Shown: piece after piece, positions 16,494-23,919 of the stretch
Layout of the letters: each line of letters begins with the position of its first letter
How positions within the stretch are numbered: the stretch's first letter is position 1
DNA from: PSLL01 sp964389705
GTDB taxonomy: Bacteria; Desulfobacterota_D; UBA1144; Nemesobacterales; CSP1-2
Assembly (NCBI GenBank): GCA_964389705.1
Contig: CAYMEO010000038.1
Span: 1-24,920 of the forward strand
Direction of reading: 5' to 3'
Length of the DNA stretch: 24,920 nucleotides
The notes under the pieces: generated by a model
The model's database searches: none
What the model was told of the DNA's origin: nothing
Seen by the model: the letters and a program-made list of their open reading frames with translations, nothing else
Made by a program: the position numbers and the translations under genes

Positions 16494-17237
16494 ATGACCT
16501 TCTGTCTAGGTATGAAAGTTAAAGAAGGATTGGTTGGAGTCGCAGATACGAGGGTAACAACGGGTTCAGAATGTATAACTGCCCGAAAAGTAACGATTCA
16601 TCAACATAGGCAACACTCAATGTTCGTTATGACCTCCGGACTTCGCTCTGTCCGGGATAAAGCCGTAACCTATTTTCAAGAGATAATTGAAGAAGAAAAT
16701 TTCGATAAAATGTACAAGGCAGTTAACGCCCTCGGTGAGCAGGTTCGCCGCGTCTTTCGAGAAGACAAGGATTCACTCGAAGAGAGCGGATTCCGTTTTA
16801 ATCTGTATGCCCTAGTCGGAGGACAGCTAGAAAATGATCCGGAACATAAGCTCTATTTACTCTACCCTCAAGGAAACTGGGTTGAAGTGAGTGAGGGATC
16901 TTCCTACTACATTATAGGGAATTCTGGTTATGGAAAACCGCTACTCGATCGCGTACTACGTTACGAATCCACGATGAAACTCGCATTAAAAACCGGATTC
17001 TTGGCGTTTGATGCTACGAGGACGAGCTCTAATGACGTTGAGTACCCAATTGATATTGTCCTGTATTATCGGGATTCATTCAATGTTATAGAACACCGAT
17101 TTCAAAAAGATGATCTCCAGCGAGTCTCCCTATGGTGGCAAGAGCGAATAGCCAATTCTGTCAGGGAATTGCCGGATGATTGGATTGAGTCAGTATCCTC
17201 CAAGCTGATAAGGCCTGTGTCTGAGAATACGCTCTAA
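16494..17237 (+). CDS. Anbu, ancestral proteasome beta-subunit-like peptidase
   Basis: This 247-residue protein is a predicted N-terminal nucleophile peptidase of the Anbu family, related to HslV and proteasome beta subunits. It begins MTFCLGMKV: removal of Met exposes Thr1, as in Anbu, which lacks a longer propeptide. Counted from Thr1, D17 lies in VADTR and a lysine lies at 31, matching the Thr1/Asp17/Lys33 catalytic set apart from a two-residue shift in the loop. SGLRSVRDKA and GNSGYGKPLLDR are also conserved in the family. AAGGAA lies six bases before the ATG. Anbu forms large ring-like or open helical assemblies in characterised bacteria and its natural substrate is unknown. The gene lies between the alpha-E and transglutaminase genes. 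Thirteen of 18 arginine codons are CGN. Confidence 0.93.
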   Translation: MTFCLGMKVKEGLVGVADTRVTTGSECITARKVTIHQHRQHSMFVMTSGLRSVRDKAVTYFQEIIEEENFDKMYKAVNALGEQVRRVFREDKDSLEESGFRFNLYALVGGQLENDPEHKLYLLYPQGNWVEVSEGSSYYIIGNSGYGKPLLDRVLRYESTMKLALKTGFLAFDATRTSSNDVEYPIDIVLYYRDSFNVIEHRFQKDDLQRVSLWWQERIANSVRELPDDWIESVSSKLIRPVSENTL

Positions 17238-17246
17238 TTTAATTAC

Positions 17247-18086
17247 ATGTTATTTGTAATCCGACATCATACCCATTATAAATACAGCCTGCCCGTAGTC
17301 TTTGAACCCCACTTTTTACGGTTTAAACCCAGAGAAGATCCTTTTCAAAAACTCCTCAGTTTTAGGATTTCTATAGATCCCAAACCATCAGGCATCTCTG
17401 AACAAATTGACCTAGATGGAAACACCACCTGTCAGATCTGGTTTAATGGGCTCTTTCAGGAATTAGAGATCCGAGCAACTGCCTTAGTTGAGACCTATAA
17501 TACAAATCCATTTAATTACCTGGTTTATCCAGAAAATGCCCTTAATCTACCCATGAAGTACACACAATACAATGAGGGTTTGCTCAATCCATATACGAAT
17601 ATTACGAATAGTGTAGAAATTCTACAATTCGGCGAAGAAATAGCCAATCAAGCAGGCCAACAAACCATTCCATTTCTGACCTGCCTGACCCGTAAAATCG
17701 ACCAGGAGTTTAAAAAAGAATACCGAAAATTAGGCAGTCCTTACCCACCTGAGAAGACACTCTCAGAGAGAAAAGGAACCTGCCGGGACCTAGCCGTGCT
17801 CTTTATATCAGTATGCCGAGGGGTCGGATTGGCTACGCGTTTTGTAAGCGGCTATTACTATGACGAGTCATCCGAAAATAAACAAGACCTCCATTCCTGG
17901 GCCGAGGTCTATATTCCGGGTGGGGGATGGAGAGGATTCGATCCGAGTGCAGGACTGGCTACAGCCGACTGCCATATTGCTGTTGCAGCATCGGCAATTC
18001 CTCAGCTGACAACCCCGATTGACGGGACATTTCAAGGCAGAGCCGAATCGAGTATGACAACTGATATAGAGGTATTTCCCATCTAG
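17247..18086 (+). CDS. Transglutaminase-like cysteine protein (Anbu locus)
   Basis: This 279-residue protein has the bacterial transglutaminase N-terminal beta region (residues 1-90, starting FVIRHHTHYKY) and a transglutaminase-like core. The catalytic triad is visible: C179 in KGTCRDLA, H216 in DLHSWAEV and D232 in FDPSAG. Such proteins act as cysteine proteases, amidases or cross-linking enzymes. In this locus it may hydrolyse or transfer a peptide made by the ATP-grasp protein (inference from gene context). It starts nine bases after the Anbu stop without a clear ribosome-binding site, which suggests translational coupling. No signal peptide is seen, so it is probably cytoplasmic. It is the last gene of the run; the next gene, tyrS, has its own promoter. 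Confidence 0.9.
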   Translation: MLFVIRHHTHYKYSLPVVFEPHFLRFKPREDPFQKLLSFRISIDPKPSGISEQIDLDGNTTCQIWFNGLFQELEIRATALVETYNTNPFNYLVYPENALNLPMKYTQYNEGLLNPYTNITNSVEILQFGEEIANQAGQQTIPFLTCLTRKIDQEFKKEYRKLGSPYPPEKTLSERKGTCRDLAVLFISVCRGVGLATRFVSGYYYDESSENKQDLHSWAEVYIPGGGWRGFDPSAGLATADCHIAVAASAIPQLTTPIDGTFQGRAESSMTTDIEVFPI

Positions 18087-18104
18087 GTCCTCTCAATTTA
18101 GCTT

Positions 18105-18132
18105 TTGACTTAAGGACTGAATATAATATATT
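18105..18132 (+). promoter_or_regulatory. Promoter of tyrS
   Basis: TTGACT at 18105-18110 and TATATT at 18127-18132 are 16 bp apart. A perfect TATAAT at 18122-18127 overlaps but has no well-spaced -35. The leader of about 40 bases is too short for a T-box. Confidence 0.5.
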
Positions 18133-18174
18133 GTTACGACAAACTTATACTATAAAGGACGTTTTAATTTTCAA

Positions 18175-19383
18175 ATGACACTGCCGAGTCCTGAAAAGCA
18201 GATTGAAATTATCAAAAGGGGAACGGCAGAGATAATCTCTGAGGAAGAGCTCTTAGAAAAACTCAAGAAATCGGTAGAGAGAGAAAAGCCACTAAGAATC
18301 AAAGCCGGATTTGACCCAACCGCACCCGACCTTCATCTAGGACACTGCGTGCTCCTTAAAAAGCTTAGAGACTTTCAGGATCTGGGACACACTGTTATTT
18401 TCCTCATTGGGGACTTTACAGCCATGATAGGAGACCCCTCGGGGAGGTCAGAGACCAGACCGCCGCTTACCAGAGAGGAAGTCATCAAAAACGCCGAAAC
18501 CTATGAAAGGCAGGTCTTTAAGATACTGAGAAAAGACAGAACTGAGGTCGTTTTCAACTCCACATGGCTTAAGGAAATGAGTGCTGAAGATATACTGAGG
18601 CTCGCCGCACTTCAGAATGTGGCCAGGATGCTTGAACGGGATGACTTTCATAAACGCTATACATCCGGTAGTCCCATTACAATAATGGAATTCCTATACC
18701 CACTCATCCAGGCATATGATTCAGTCAATGTCAAAGCCGATGTCGAATTTGGAGGAACAGATCAGAAATTCAACATCCTCCTTGGTCGTGATATTCAGAG
18801 GCATTTTAGCCAGGAACCCCAGGTGGCAATCCTTGTCCCAATCCTCGAGGGTCTCGATGGTGTACAGAAGATGTCTAAATCGCTCAAAAACTATATAGCG
18901 ATCGAAGACCCCCCGGAGGAGATTTACGGAAAGATCATGTCTATATCCGATACCCTAATGTGGAAGTACTACGAGCTCCTTAGCCGCAGGTCTTTGGAAG
19001 AGATCCAAAGAATAAAAGGCGAATGGCACCCGATGGATGCCAAGAAGGCTCTGGCATTTGAGATTGTCTCATGGTTTCACGGTCAGGATCGTGCAGAAGA
19101 AGCCCAGAGGGACTTTGAGATAAAGTTTTCTGATAGACAGTTTCCAGAGGACACAAGAGAAGTAACCCTTGAGGGAAAAGACGGAATAACCGTACTAGAC
19201 CTGGTTCTGCTCTCATCCGAGAGGATTAAAAGTCGAGGAGAAGCAAAGAGACTCATAGAGCAAGGCGGGGTAAATATAGATGGACAAAAGATCGCCGATC
19301 CAAAGGCACCAGTGACACATTATAAAAAACCTCTCAAATTAAAGATTGGAAAGAGGGAATTTATTAAAGTAAGATTTATCTAA
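18175..19383 (+). CDS. tyrS: Tyrosyl-tRNA synthetase
   Basis: This class I aminoacyl-tRNA synthetase charges tRNA-Tyr with tyrosine. Its 402 residues contain the HIGH-type motif HLGH (54-57) after KAGFDPTAPDL, the IGDPSGRSE segment (85-93), the substrate-site FGGTDQKFN (192-200), KMSKS (232-236) and a C-terminal S4 RNA-binding domain (about 335-395). The sequence pattern with FDPTAPDLHLGH and the total length fit the TyrZ-like group rather than the E. coli-like form. The ATG at 18175 has only a weak AAGGACG some 15 bases away, but the N-terminus fits the family. It ends 10 bases from the 3' end of the convergent RNase P RNA gene, and no T-run terminator is seen between them. Confidence 0.96.
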   Translation: MTLPSPEKQIEIIKRGTAEIISEEELLEKLKKSVEREKPLRIKAGFDPTAPDLHLGHCVLLKKLRDFQDLGHTVIFLIGDFTAMIGDPSGRSETRPPLTREEVIKNAETYERQVFKILRKDRTEVVFNSTWLKEMSAEDILRLAALQNVARMLERDDFHKRYTSGSPITIMEFLYPLIQAYDSVNVKADVEFGGTDQKFNILLGRDIQRHFSQEPQVAILVPILEGLDGVQKMSKSLKNYIAIEDPPEEIYGKIMSISDTLMWKYYELLSRRSLEEIQRIKGEWHPMDAKKALAFEIVSWFHGQDRAEEAQRDFEIKFSDRQFPEDTREVTLEGKDGITVLDLVLLSSERIKSRGEAKRLIEQGGVNIDGQKIADPKAPVTHYKKPLKLKIGKREFIKVRFI

Positions 19384-19393
19384 CTTATTTGTA

Positions 19394-19759
19394 GAAGCGA
19401 GTGAACCTATAAGCTGAATTCTGTCTCGGGCGATCATTCATCTAGGACATCCATCTCTGGATGCCTCATGCGACCTACCCGGAAGCTTGGGGCGGGCAAC
19501 CCTATATAGGCTTCCCTATTTGGTCTTTCTCCAAGCGGGGTTTTCCATGCCACAAGATGTCACCATCCTGTGCGGTAGTCTCTTACACTACCTTTTCACC
19601 CTTGCCTGCTTTTTATTTTATAAAAAGCATAGGCGGTTTGTTTTCTGTGGCACTTTCCGTTGCCTCACGACACCTGGGTATTACCCAGCGCTCTGCCCTA
19701 CGGAGTTCAGACTTTCCTCCCCTTTTTAAAAAGGGGCGATCGCCCGGTCCACTCGCCTC
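19394..19759 (-). ncRNA. rnpB: RNase P RNA, bacterial type A-like
   Basis: On the minus strand this 366-base stretch reads as the catalytic RNA of RNase P, which trims the 5' leader from pre-tRNAs. The conserved blocks appear in order: GGAGGAAAGTC near the 5' end, GTAGGGCAGAGCGCTGGGTA, GTGTCGTGAGGCAACGG, AAGTGCCACAGAAAAC, AAGGGTGAAAAGGTAG, then AAGAGACTACCGCAC and near the 3' end ACAGAATTCAGCTTATAG. The ends were set by helix P1, where GAGGCGAGTGGACC (5') pairs with GGTTCACTCGCTTC (3'). The P3 arm is a near-perfect AT/GC palindrome (CCCCTTTTT/AAAAAGGGG). The first two bases overlap the TGA stop of the RNase H gene. Several open frames in this stretch are artefacts of the RNA gene. Confidence 0.95.
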
Positions 19760-20219
19760 AAATATTGTATTCATCTATGGCTTCGTTTGCAAGCCTGTCT
19801 GCACCCCGATTTAATTCCCTGGGAATGTGCTCAACCTTTACCCTTTCGAATTCCGATATGAGTTCCTTAGCCCTTTTGTAGAGAACTGCAATCTTGGGAT
19901 CACGGACTTGCCAGTTTCCATTTATCTGATTGGCAAGAAGTGATGAATCGGTGTAAATCCTGAGTTGATTTTTTTTAAGTCCCTTTGCAGATTGGAGCGC
20001 AGTTATTAAGGCCTTGTATTCGGCCTCATTATTTGTGGCAATACCAATATCTTTCTTTATTTGATGGATGCTTCCATCTACATCCCTTATTAAAATCCCT
20101 ATCCCGGATCTGCCGGGATTTCCCCTTGAAGCGCCATCTATGTAGATTTCGACAGGCGCTTTTGCACTGCCTAAAGATAAATTAAGCTGTTTGGACCCCG
20201 TTTTCAACTGTTTCTTCAC
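19758..20219 (-). CDS. rnhA: Ribonuclease HI family protein
   Basis: RNase HI cleaves the RNA strand of RNA-DNA hybrids. All four acidic active-site residues are seen: D28 in YIDGASRGNPG, E65 in NNEAEYKAL, D91 in YTDSSLL and D141 in NRGADRLAN. The 153-residue sequence is nearer to the Bacillus/archaeal type (no basic protrusion) than to E. coli RnhA. The start is a GTG at 20219 that overlaps the upstream zinc-ribbon gene by 38 bases, with no ribosome-binding site, so translation is likely coupled. About 20 residues precede the conserved first strand. Its stop codon overlaps the 5' end of the RNase P RNA gene. Confidence 0.9.
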   Translation of the reverse strand: MKKQLKTGSKQLNLSLGSAKAPVEIYIDGASRGNPGRSGIGILIRDVDGSIHQIKKDIGIATNNEAEYKALITALQSAKGLKKNQLRIYTDSSLLANQINGNWQVRDPKIAVLYKRAKELISEFERVKVEHIPRELNRGADRLANEAIDEYNI

Positions 20220-20910
20220 AATATAGGATTCTATGGCAGTTCGGGCATTGAATCATCCTTGAATTCATCAGAACCTCGTTGAAGAGCTGAGGTGGAATGT
20301 TCATATTACAGCCAGTACATATCTCATTCCTCGCCGCTGCAAGTGCAAAACCATTTCTCATTCTAATTCTCTCATACATCGAGAGTATCTCAGGATTCAC
20401 AATTGAAGTTACCCTTTTCTTTTCTTGTTTTTTAGTTTCATATATGTTTTTTAGCTCATTTATTTTCCTATTGTAATTGTTTATTATCTGTTCATACTCC
20501 TTTTCCTTTTCAGCAAGTTCATTCTCTTTTTCCTTAAGCAGCGCCTCTAGGTCTTCAACCGTTTCCATCTCTTTTAAAATCCCCTCTTCTATCTCGGCGG
20601 TTAACTTTTTAGCCTCAGCAACCTCTCTTTGAAGGGCCTCGTATTCCTTATATGTTTTTATCTCAAAAAGCCTTGCCTCGACCCTTTTTATCTTCTCCTT
20701 ATTCTCGGCGAGATTTAGCTCCTTCTCCATCTTCCTCTTTTTTCCGGCATTGAGTTCCTCTTTTGTTTTAGATATGGACTCTTTAATCCTTTTGAGTTCC
20801 TCTTCGTATCGTGATATTTCTTGGGGGTATTTTTCCAAGTTGTCTTCTAGCTCGCCAAGCTCCAAATCGAGCTGCTGAAGTGCTTCGAGAACCGCGATCT
20901 GGCTTCTCAT
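20182..20910 (-). CDS. Coiled-coil protein with C4 zinc ribbon
   Basis: This 242-residue protein has a long charged coiled coil (about 15-175) and a C-terminal C4 zinc ribbon, with C198-X2-C201 and C222-X2-C225 as ligands and an ending C231. This plan defines the DUF164/CdsZ-type zinc-ribbon family, which is widespread in bacteria and often lies next to an RNase HI gene. Its function is not established; a nucleic-acid or ribosome-related role is a reasonable guess from context. AAGGAGGAG lies immediately before the ATG at 20910. It overlaps the RNase HI gene by 38 bases, and tRNA(CAU) lies 146 bases upstream on the same strand. Confidence 0.88.
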   Translation of the reverse strand: MRSQIAVLEALQQLDLELGELEDNLEKYPQEISRYEEELKRIKESISKTKEELNAGKKRKMEKELNLAENKEKIKRVEARLFEIKTYKEYEALQREVAEAKKLTAEIEEGILKEMETVEDLEALLKEKENELAEKEKEYEQIINNYNRKINELKNIYETKKQEKKRVTSIVNPEILSMYERIRMRNGFALAAARNEICTGCNMNIPPQLFNEVLMNSRMIQCPNCHRILYCEETVENGVQTA

Positions 20911-21056
20911 TTTCTCCTCCTTGCCTTGTATTTAGATTTATTAAACCGATGATTGATTTTTTCTAAGGATGGTAGGTAAGACAACGAATTGAAACCTAGG
21001 TAATGAACCGTGTAAATATCTCTTTCCATCTAAAAATCCGAGGCTGATATTACGCA

Positions 21057-21129
21057 TGGGCCCACCTGGATTCGAACCAGGGACCCTCCGGTTATGAGCC
21101 GGGAGCTCTACCAACTGAGCTATGGGCCC
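21057..21129 (-). tRNA. tRNA with anticodon CAU (elongator Met or Ile2)
   Basis: The minus strand gives a 73-base cloverleaf: acceptor GGGCCCA/TGGGCCC, D-arm GCTC/GAGC, anticodon loop CTCATAA (anticodon CAT) and T-arm CTGGTTCGAATCCAG. The G1-C72 pair and the lack of three G-C pairs at 29-31/39-41 exclude initiator tRNA. Elongator methionine and lysidine-modified isoleucine tRNA cannot be separated by eye. The lowest anticodon-stem pair (27-43) appears to be a C-A mismatch. The terminal CCA is not encoded. Confidence 0.93.
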
Positions 21130-21152
21130 AAACTATATATGCCAAACAGTAT

Positions 21153-21181
21153 AGTTTAGGGAAATAACTTATTTTTGTCAA
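21153..21181 (-). promoter_or_regulatory. Promoter of tRNA(CAU)
   Basis: On the minus strand a perfect TTGACA (21181-21176) and TAAACT (21158-21153) are 17 bp apart. Transcription would start about 16 bases before the mature tRNA 5' end. Confidence 0.55.
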
Positions 21182-21316
21182 ATTTAGCTCTTCTCTTGTA
21201 TCGTTATGATACAAAACACCATATATTTGGATTGCCTTCACAATCTTGATATCACCGGAGAAATCATTAAGATTATCACACAGTCAAAAGCAGCGGGTTT
21301 TTAACAACTTGTCTAC

Positions 21317-21345
21317 TTGAAAAAACTCTTGGGAATTTATAGAAT
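21317..21345 (+). promoter_or_regulatory. Promoter of the ClpX-like gene and rimO
   Basis: TTGAAA at 21317-21322 and TAGAAT at 21340-21345 are exactly 17 bp apart, each with five of six consensus bases. GGAGG at 21357-21361 is the ribosome-binding site. Confidence 0.65.
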
Positions 21346-21371
21346 TATAAACTCACGGAGGCCAAACACCC

Positions 21372-22490
21372 ATGAGAAGAGGAGATAAGATATATTACAT
21401 TAAAGATTTCATCCAGTCTGTTCCTCTTCATCCACCAAAAAGGATATTTGAAGAGCTCGAGAGATTAGGCTACCGGGGTCAGCCAGGAGCAAGGCGTGCC
21501 GTGTCTCTTGCCGCATACAGGCACGTAAAAAGGCTCAAGCTGCTTCACACAAAAAAGGTTCCGAGACCTGAACTTCCTCCAAGGCCCAATTCAATCCTCA
21601 TGGGACCGACAGGATGCGGTAAAACATATCTGATTGAACTCCTCTTCGGCGAGATTTTTAAAATCCCCTTTGTCATAGTGGATATGACAAAGTTTACCGA
21701 GTCGGGCTACGTGGGAGATGATGTTGTAAATATCCTCGTTCAACTCATCTACACAGCAAATGAAAGCATTGATGTTGCCGAATGCGGGGTTGTAGTGCTT
21801 GATGAATTTGATAAGATTGCAGGTGCATACAGCAGCGCGAGGTTTGCAGGACAAGGGACAACAAAGGATGTCTCAGGATACGGTGTCCAAAGAGAGCTCC
21901 TTAAAATCCTCGAAGGAGCAGACGTTCAAGTTCCACTTGACTTCGGATTTTCAAGCCGGGGTCCAAGGGCACTGATCTCAACAAGAGACATCACGTTTTT
22001 TGCTGTAGGGGCATTCTCAGGAATAAGGAGCCTATTTGAAAAAGGCGGATTAGGGTTTCTTCAAAGACTTGAGGAAAATGGAGAAAGTGAGGAATCAATT
22101 GCTTACAAACTCAGCGAGGACGAAGCCAATGATGTAACGAGGTTTCACCTATTTGGATTTCTTCCTGAGCTTATTGCAAGGTTCAATAGAATCGTGCCGT
22201 TTTCCCCTCTCGATGAGGAAACTTTAAAAGATATTTTCCTTCTTAAGGTTCAGAAATATAAGAAGGAATTTGAAGAAGAGGGATTCCAGCTACATATAGA
22301 CCCAAGGGTAGCAGACTTCGTCATAAAAGAAGCCCTAAAGAGGCAAACGGGAGCGAGGGGACTGGATGTTCTTATCTCTAAGCACCTCGAAGAGGTAGCA
22401 TTTGAGATATTTGGCAAGGGAGACGAGGGAGAGGTAATCCTAATGATAACCTCCGGGAAGGTATCCCACATTGTAAAGAGGCGCGCATGA
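21372..22490 (+). CDS. ClpX-like AAA+ unfoldase lacking the zinc-binding domain
   Basis: This 372-residue AAA+ ATPase is a ClpX paralogue. It has Walker A GPTGCGKT (78-85), the pore-1 loop GYVG (112-115) in the ClpX context TESGYVGDDV, Walker B VVVLDEFDK (140-148), DVSGYGVQ (166-173), GAFSGI (213-218), FLPELIARF with its conserved arginine R270, and the sensor-2 motif TGARGLD (326-332). Two differences from standard ClpX (about 420 residues) stand out: the N-terminal C4 zinc-binding domain is absent, and the RKH pore loop is not recognisable. An LGF triplet (227-229) sits where ClpX has the IGF loop that docks ClpP, so coupling to ClpP is possible. HslU is less likely because the I-domain is missing. 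The stop overlaps the rimO start (ATGA), so the two are translationally coupled. No clpP gene is near. Confidence 0.85.
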   Translation: MRRGDKIYYIKDFIQSVPLHPPKRIFEELERLGYRGQPGARRAVSLAAYRHVKRLKLLHTKKVPRPELPPRPNSILMGPTGCGKTYLIELLFGEIFKIPFVIVDMTKFTESGYVGDDVVNILVQLIYTANESIDVAECGVVVLDEFDKIAGAYSSARFAGQGTTKDVSGYGVQRELLKILEGADVQVPLDFGFSSRGPRALISTRDITFFAVGAFSGIRSLFEKGGLGFLQRLEENGESEESIAYKLSEDEANDVTRFHLFGFLPELIARFNRIVPFSPLDEETLKDIFLLKVQKYKKEFEEEGFQLHIDPRVADFVIKEALKRQTGARGLDVLISKHLEEVAFEIFGKGDEGEVILMITSGKVSHIVKRRA

Positions 22491-23791
22491 AGGCATTTAT
22501 AGCGAGTCTGGGCTGTTCTAAAAACCTCGTAGATAGCGAAATAATTCTCGGCTCACTCAAAAACGCAGGATATGAGATTTCATCCCAAAAAGACGCAGAT
22601 GTAATAATTGTAAATACATGCGGGTTTATTGGCGAAGCAAAGAGAGAATCCATAAATACAATAATTGAACTCTCTAAATATAAACACCACGGTAGTTGCA
22701 AAAAACTGATCGTCGCAGGATGCCTTGTCGAGAGATACGCAGATGAGCTTAGGCGTGAATTTCCTGAAGTGGATGCATTCTGGGGCACGGGCGACATTTT
22801 AAAAATTGGGGAGACCCTGGCAAAGAAAAAGATTAAAAAAATCCATAAATCCGCCCCCGGAACGCTTTATGATCCAGACACCCCAAGGGTTCTTACAACT
22901 CTTTCCCACACAGCTTATGTCAAAGTCTCAGAAGGGTGCTCGAGGACTTGTTCATTCTGCATAATCCCCAAAATGAGGGGCCTTATGAAAAGCAGACCCA
23001 TTGATTCGATTGTTGGAGAGTTAAACAATCTCGCAAACTCAGGGGTTCGGGAGATAAACCTCATTGCACAGGATATGACAAGCTATGGAAGGGACATCGG
23101 AACGAATCTCGAGGCGCTCCTTAGGGAACTCGTAAAGGTAGAGGGTGTAAGATGGATAAGGCTTCTCTATTGCTACCCCTGGGGATTTACAGATTCACTT
23201 GTAAATCTTGTCGCTAAAGAGGAGAAAATCCTAAAATATATAGATATGCCCATTCAGCACATAAACGATAGAATCTTGAAACTCATGGATAGGAAGACAA
23301 CGGGCGATAAGATTAGAAATATAATTCATAAGCTCCGCAGAGAAATCCCGGATTTAATCCTTCGTACTACGTTTATCGTGGGATTTCCAGGTGAAACTGA
23401 AGAGGAATTTAATGAACTTCTCGACTTTGTAGAAGAGATGCAATTTGATAGAGCCGGGGCATTTAAATACTCACGGGAAGAAGGAACAAGGGCCGGTGAA
23501 ATGCCAGGGCAGATTCCCGATGAGATAAAAGAAGAGAGATACGAGAAATTAATGGAGGCCCAATCCGAGGTCTCTCTCAATAAAAACCGAGCCCTTATTG
23601 GAACCGTTCATGAAGGCTTTATTGAAGGCATAGAAAACAGCAAATACATTGCCCGAATCTGGTCTCAGGCGCCTGAGGTTGACGGTGTTACTTACGTAAA
23701 GAGAGCCAAAAGATTAAAAGTCGGTGATCTGGTTAAGATTTCAGTTACCGATGCGGATATTTATGACTTGTTTGGAGAGGTGGTAAATTAA
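22487..23791 (+). CDS. rimO: Ribosomal protein S12 methylthiotransferase RimO
   Basis: RimO is a radical-SAM enzyme that adds a methylthio group to an aspartate of ribosomal protein S12. The 434 residues show the N-terminal UPF0004 domain with cluster ligands C10, C45 and C79, the radical-SAM motif C151-X3-C155-X2-C158 (CSRTCSFC), and a C-terminal TRAM domain (about 375-434). The opening SLGCSKNLVDSE is the RimO form rather than the MiaB form (GCQMN), so I favour RimO. The start overlaps the stop of the ClpX-like gene by four bases. Only about 130 bases separate its stop from the next gene; an AT-rich T-run near 23845 has no good hairpin. Confidence 0.95.
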   Translation: MKAFIASLGCSKNLVDSEIILGSLKNAGYEISSQKDADVIIVNTCGFIGEAKRESINTIIELSKYKHHGSCKKLIVAGCLVERYADELRREFPEVDAFWGTGDILKIGETLAKKKIKKIHKSAPGTLYDPDTPRVLTTLSHTAYVKVSEGCSRTCSFCIIPKMRGLMKSRPIDSIVGELNNLANSGVREINLIAQDMTSYGRDIGTNLEALLRELVKVEGVRWIRLLYCYPWGFTDSLVNLVAKEEKILKYIDMPIQHINDRILKLMDRKTTGDKIRNIIHKLRREIPDLILRTTFIVGFPGETEEEFNELLDFVEEMQFDRAGAFKYSREEGTRAGEMPGQIPDEIKEERYEKLMEAQSEVSLNKNRALIGTVHEGFIEGIENSKYIARIWSQAPEVDGVTYVKRAKRLKVGDLVKISVTDADIYDLFGEVVN

Positions 23792-23919
23792 ACTCCGCTT
23801 GGAACTCCTCTTAATATCCTTCTTATAGAACGTTTACCTTAAATTTTTTTCTCGTAAAATCCACTTGATTTTTAACCCTCGATTATGGTATTTAAATCTA
23901 TAATGGGCAATTCGTGAAA

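Larger units (their letters stand above)
20911..21371. promoter_or_regulatory. Divergent intergenic region holding a tRNA
   Basis: This 461-base gap separates the zinc-ribbon gene (minus) from the ClpX-like gene (plus). It contains tRNA(CAU) at 21057-21129, its promoter, and the promoter of the ClpX-like gene. I found no clear promoter between the tRNA and the zinc-ribbon gene, and no terminator after the tRNA. Confidence 0.5.

Noticed and set aside
19461..19881. Overlapping plus-strand open frames of 73 to 117 codons
   Set aside because: They lie antisense to RNase P RNA and the end of the RNase HI gene; the conserved RNA blocks explain the sequence.
21372..22490. HslU as an alternative, paired with the HslV-like Anbu gene in the same window
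   Set aside because: The protein has ClpX-type motifs and no HslU I-domain, and it lies about 4 kb from Anbu in a separate transcription unit with rimO.
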